Shown here piece by piece: positions 61,951 to 64,000 of a DNA stretch of 64,000 nt (position 1 is its first letter; each line of letters starts with the position of its first letter). The stretch spans positions 7,035,134-7,099,133 of the forward strand of contig NZ_AP023243.1 in the NCBI RefSeq assembly GCF_016756495.1. The letters are read 5' to 3'. This stretch comes from Mesorhizobium sp. 113-3-3. Its GTDB lineage: Bacteria > Pseudomonadota > Alphaproteobacteria > Rhizobiales > Rhizobiaceae. Made by a program: the position numbers and the translations under genes. The notes below the pieces were generated by a model that was not told the DNA's origin, made no database searches, and saw only the letters and a list, made by a program, of their open reading frames with translations.

Positions 61951-62724
61951 ATGGCTTATGAAACGATCATCACCGAGACGCGCGGCAAGGTCGGGCTGGT
62001 CACGCTGAACCGGCCAAAGGCGCTCAATGCGCTGAATTCCCAGATCCTTGCTGAACTCGTCGCAGCCGTGAACGGTTTCGGCGCCGATCCCGGCATCGGC
62101 GCCATGGTTCTTACCGGTTCCGACAAGGCCTTTGCCGCAGGTGCCGACATCAAGGAGATGCAGGCGATCTCCTATGTGGACGCCTATAGCCAAGACTTCT
62201 TCGCAGGTTGGGAAGAGCTCACACGCACTCGAAAGCCGATCATTGCGGCGGTCGCTGGCTATGCGCTGGGCGGCGGATGCGAGCTGGCGATGATGTGCGA
62301 CTTCATCATTGCCGCCGACACCGCCAAATTCGGCCAGCCCGAAATCACACTCGGCGTCATTCCCGGCATGGGCGGGTCGCAACGCCTGACCCGGTTCGTC
62401 GGCAAGTCGAAGGCGATGGACATGTGCCTGACCGGACGGATGATGGATGCAGCGGAAGCCGAGCGCTCGGGCCTGGTGTCGCGGGTCGTGCCTGCCGCCG
62501 AGCTTGTCGAAGAGGCGGTCAAGGCAGCGGCCAAGATCGCCGATTTCTCGCTGCCATCGGTGATGATGGCGAAGGAAGCCGTCAACCGTTCCTACGAGAC
62601 GACGCTGGCCGAGGGATTGCGGTTCGAACGTCGTCTGTTCCACTCGCTTTTCGCGCTCGAAGACCAGAAGGAAGGCATGGCCGCCTTCGCCGAAAAGCGG
62701 AAGCCGAATTTCGCCAATCGGTAG
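61951..62724 (+). CDS. Enoyl-CoA hydratase
   Basis: 257-residue crotonase that hydrates enoyl-CoA. Oxyanion-hole region [20 protein letters not shown] and the catalytic glutamates in [20 protein letters not shown] and [20 protein letters not shown]. The ATG at 61951 has AGGAG nine bases upstream. It lies between mutM and rpsT, an order conserved in Rhizobiales. Confidence 0.94.
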   Translation: MAYETIITETRGKVGLVTLNRPKALNALNSQILAELVAAVNGFGADPGIGAMVLTGSDKAFAAGADIKEMQAISYVDAYSQDFFAGWEELTRTRKPIIAAVAGYALGGGCELAMMCDFIIAADTAKFGQPEITLGVIPGMGGSQRLTRFVGKSKAMDMCLTGRMMDAAEAERSGLVSRVVPAAELVEEAVKAAAKIADFSLPSVMMAKEAVNRSYETTLAEGLRFERRLFHSLFALEDQKEGMAAFAEKRKPNFANR

Positions 62725-62905
62725 GGCGTTGCCGGCACGCGACCGAAACCCTGTGGCGTCGGCCAAAAAGAACGCCAGGCAGCGTTGACGCGCCGGAAAA
62801 GCTGAACTATAAGCCGCACCAACCGAGGCGGCCCTGTGGCTGCCCGTTTGTTTTTTGCGCCCTGCGGCACGCCGCATGCGCCGACCAGATCAGAAGAGAG
62901 GCATC

Positions 62906-63172
62906 ATGGCCAACACATCCTCGGCCAAAAAGGCAACGCGCAAGATCGCCCGCCGCGCGGCGATCAACAAGAACCGCCGCTCGCGCGTGCGCACCTATGT
63001 CCGCCAGGTCGAGGAGGCGCTCGCCTCCGGTGACAAGGCTGCCGCGCAGGCCGCCTTCAAGGCCGCCGAGCCGGAATTGATGCGCGCCGCGACCAAGGGC
63101 GTCATCCACAAGAACACAGCGTCCCGCAAGGTGTCGCGTCTGGCCGCACGGCTCAAGGTGCTGTCGGCCTGA
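62906..63172 (+). CDS. rpsT: 30S ribosomal protein S20
   Basis: 88-residue basic three-helix ribosomal protein: [70 protein letters not shown]. It is followed by a strong terminator. Confidence 0.97.
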   Translation: MANTSSAKKATRKIARRAAINKNRRSRVRTYVRQVEEALASGDKAAAQAAFKAAEPELMRAATKGVIHKNTASRKVSRLAARLKVLSA

Positions 63173-63200
63173 CATCGCCTTTACAGACTAGCTTCTCTAA

Positions 63201-63228
63201 AACCCGGCCGATCGTGCCGGGTTTTTTT
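63201..63228 (+). terminator. Intrinsic terminator of rpsT
   Basis: A 6-bp stem CCCGGC / GCCGGG (63203-63208 and 63216-63221, seven-base loop), extended by AA/TT pairs, is followed by seven T on the plus strand. Confidence 0.92.
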
Positions 63229-63230
63229 CG

Positions 63231-63971
63231 TTTGCCGGCAAGTACTTAAAAAGAATGCTCGGAAACGGCGCCCAAGGCGGATTCCAAGCTTCGAAATGCT
63301 TTGCCGGCACATGCATGCCCGCTGACGGTTGATATGCTCAAAAAATGCCGCCTCAGAAATTCTCAACTATCACAAATAAGCGATATTTTTCAGCTACTTA
63401 GCCATGGTCATCCACAGCCTGTCCACAGACCCCCGAGAGGACGGGAGGACAACTGCCTGTCAAGCGAATTATTTCAGAATATTTCGCGCCGGCCCGGCTT
63501 TTTCATATTCGCCGGAAAAGGGTTTGAATCACAATGGCTTTGTCAAAATATGCCGTAACGGCATGACGTCCGAAGGGGCGCGAGGTAACCAGATTCCTTA
63601 AAAATCCGTTAGACGTGGCCTTGCCCTATCCACAGCGATTTCGGTAATGTCGATCTATCGAAAGGGACGGGCCTCTGGCCCTAACCCAGCCTGACGCAGC
63701 CAGCTTAAATTGGCGGGATTTGCGACGCGGATCAAGTCCGCGGACGGCTTTGGTTTGCTCTTTTTCGATACGGTAGGGGACTGGCGTAACGACACATGGC
63801 AGGTTGACAGCGCGCCGGCGTTTTTCGCCGGACGATGTTGTATTGCCCTGACATACCCAACGCGGACTGGCTTCCATGGGCCGGCACCGGTTCCCTCCGA
63901 ATAGTGGGCGACGTTCATTGCCGGCGGCGGCAACGGGCATCGTGGCGAAGACACAGTCGCTGGAAACAAGG
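63231..63971 (+). promoter_or_regulatory. Putative dnaA control region (DnaA-box-like, GANTC and CtrA-like sites)
   Basis: About 740 bases without a supported gene. DnaA-box-like 9-mers are TCATCCACA at 63408-63416, CTGTCCACA at 63419-63427 and CTATCCACA at 63626-63634. GANTC sites are at 63280-63284, 63526-63530 and 63592-63596. TTAA-N7-TTAG at 63598-63612 differs in one base from the CtrA consensus and lies directly between the third GANTC and a DnaA box. Much of the region is more AT-rich than its surroundings. In Rhizobiales rpsT is followed by dnaA, so this is read as the dnaA promoter. The replication origin itself usually lies elsewhere in rhizobia, near hemE. Confidence 0.7.
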
Positions 63972-64000
63972 ATGCAGGAGGCGCATCCCCGGCGGAAAAA
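63972..64000 (+). CDS. dnaA: Possible 5' end of dnaA (partial)
   Basis: The window stops within an open frame starting ATG at 63972 (MQEAHPRRK), with GGAA six bases upstream. The frame also opens further left with a GTG at 63942 and an ATG at 63876. Only nine residues are visible, which is too few for motif support; the gene is named only from the rpsT-dnaA order of Rhizobiales. Confidence 0.4.

Noticed and set aside
63710..63904. A 64-codon plus-strand frame in the presumed dnaA control region
   Set aside because: No RBS and no recognisable similarity; it lies in AT-enriched regulatory DNA, and other short frames overlap it.

Overview
The window reads as a piece of the main chromosome of a high-GC alphaproteobacterium of the order Rhizobiales, most likely Mesorhizobium or a close relative. 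The reasons are the cell-cycle regulator GcrA with clustered GANTC sites, a PodJ-type polarity protein, a GT21 ceramide glucosyltransferase, a class I lysyl-tRNA synthetase, a LuxI gene paired with a crotonase, and the order mutM - enoyl-CoA hydratase - rpsT - (dnaA) at the right-hand end. The genus is an inference from gene content and order; no rRNA or tRNA gene was seen.

Layout. 1-5.0 kb: 3' part of a ceramide glucosyltransferase, apaG, hslO (Hsp33) and the arginine genes argF-argD with a structured leader. 5.4-10.3 kb: gcrA, an octanucleotide tandem repeat, corA, phoU-phoR and a divergent polyphosphate kinase 2. 10.4-12.6 kb: a quorum-sensing module (luxR, luxI, crotonase). 12.8-17.4 kb: a periplasmic solute-binding protein, a TerB-like protein, lysK, a secreted SNase-like protein and an S24-type repressor. 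17.5-25.4 kb: a fatty-acid beta-oxidation operon (two acyl-CoA dehydrogenases, thiolase, FadB/FadJ-type enzyme, thioesterase) next to a MerR regulator, with matching operator-like sites at both promoters. 25.8-29.9 kb: podJ. 30.1-39.2 kb: genes pointing to sulfur oxyanion handling: a TauE/SafE exporter with its TIGR02186 partner, an Hsp70-like protein, a LysR regulator and a divergent set resembling SoeABC sulfite dehydrogenase, led by a small unrecognised ORF. 39.3-46.1 kb: a low-GC Sel1 protein, a PdeM nuclease/Lhr-like helicase pair, an NlpC/P60 peptidase with a MarR regulator, and an M17 aminopeptidase. 46.2-59.4 kb: a Tad/Flp pilus locus (tadD, tadC, tadB, cpaF, cpaE, cpaD, cpaC, cpaB, cpaA, the Flp pilin, a secretin-N-domain protein, two TadE-like minor pilins and a PhnD-like binding protein). 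59.7-64 kb: deoB, mutM, an enoyl-CoA hydratase, rpsT, and a long non-coding stretch with DnaA-box-like, GANTC and CtrA-like sites that looks like the dnaA control region.

How it fits together. Several genes belong to the alphaproteobacterial cell-cycle and polarity circuit (gcrA, podJ, the polar-type Tad pilus, the dnaA region), and their upstream regions carry GANTC and/or TTAA-N7-TTAR/TTTA sites. The most interesting items for follow-up are the Arg-codon-rich, terminator-bearing leader in front of argD, the small ORF translationally coupled to the sulfite-dehydrogenase-like operon, the luxI-crotonase pair with two palindromes, the MerR operator pair, the PhnD-like protein attached to the Tad locus, and the octamer repeat between gcrA and corA. 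No CRISPR array, insertion sequence or prophage was recognised.
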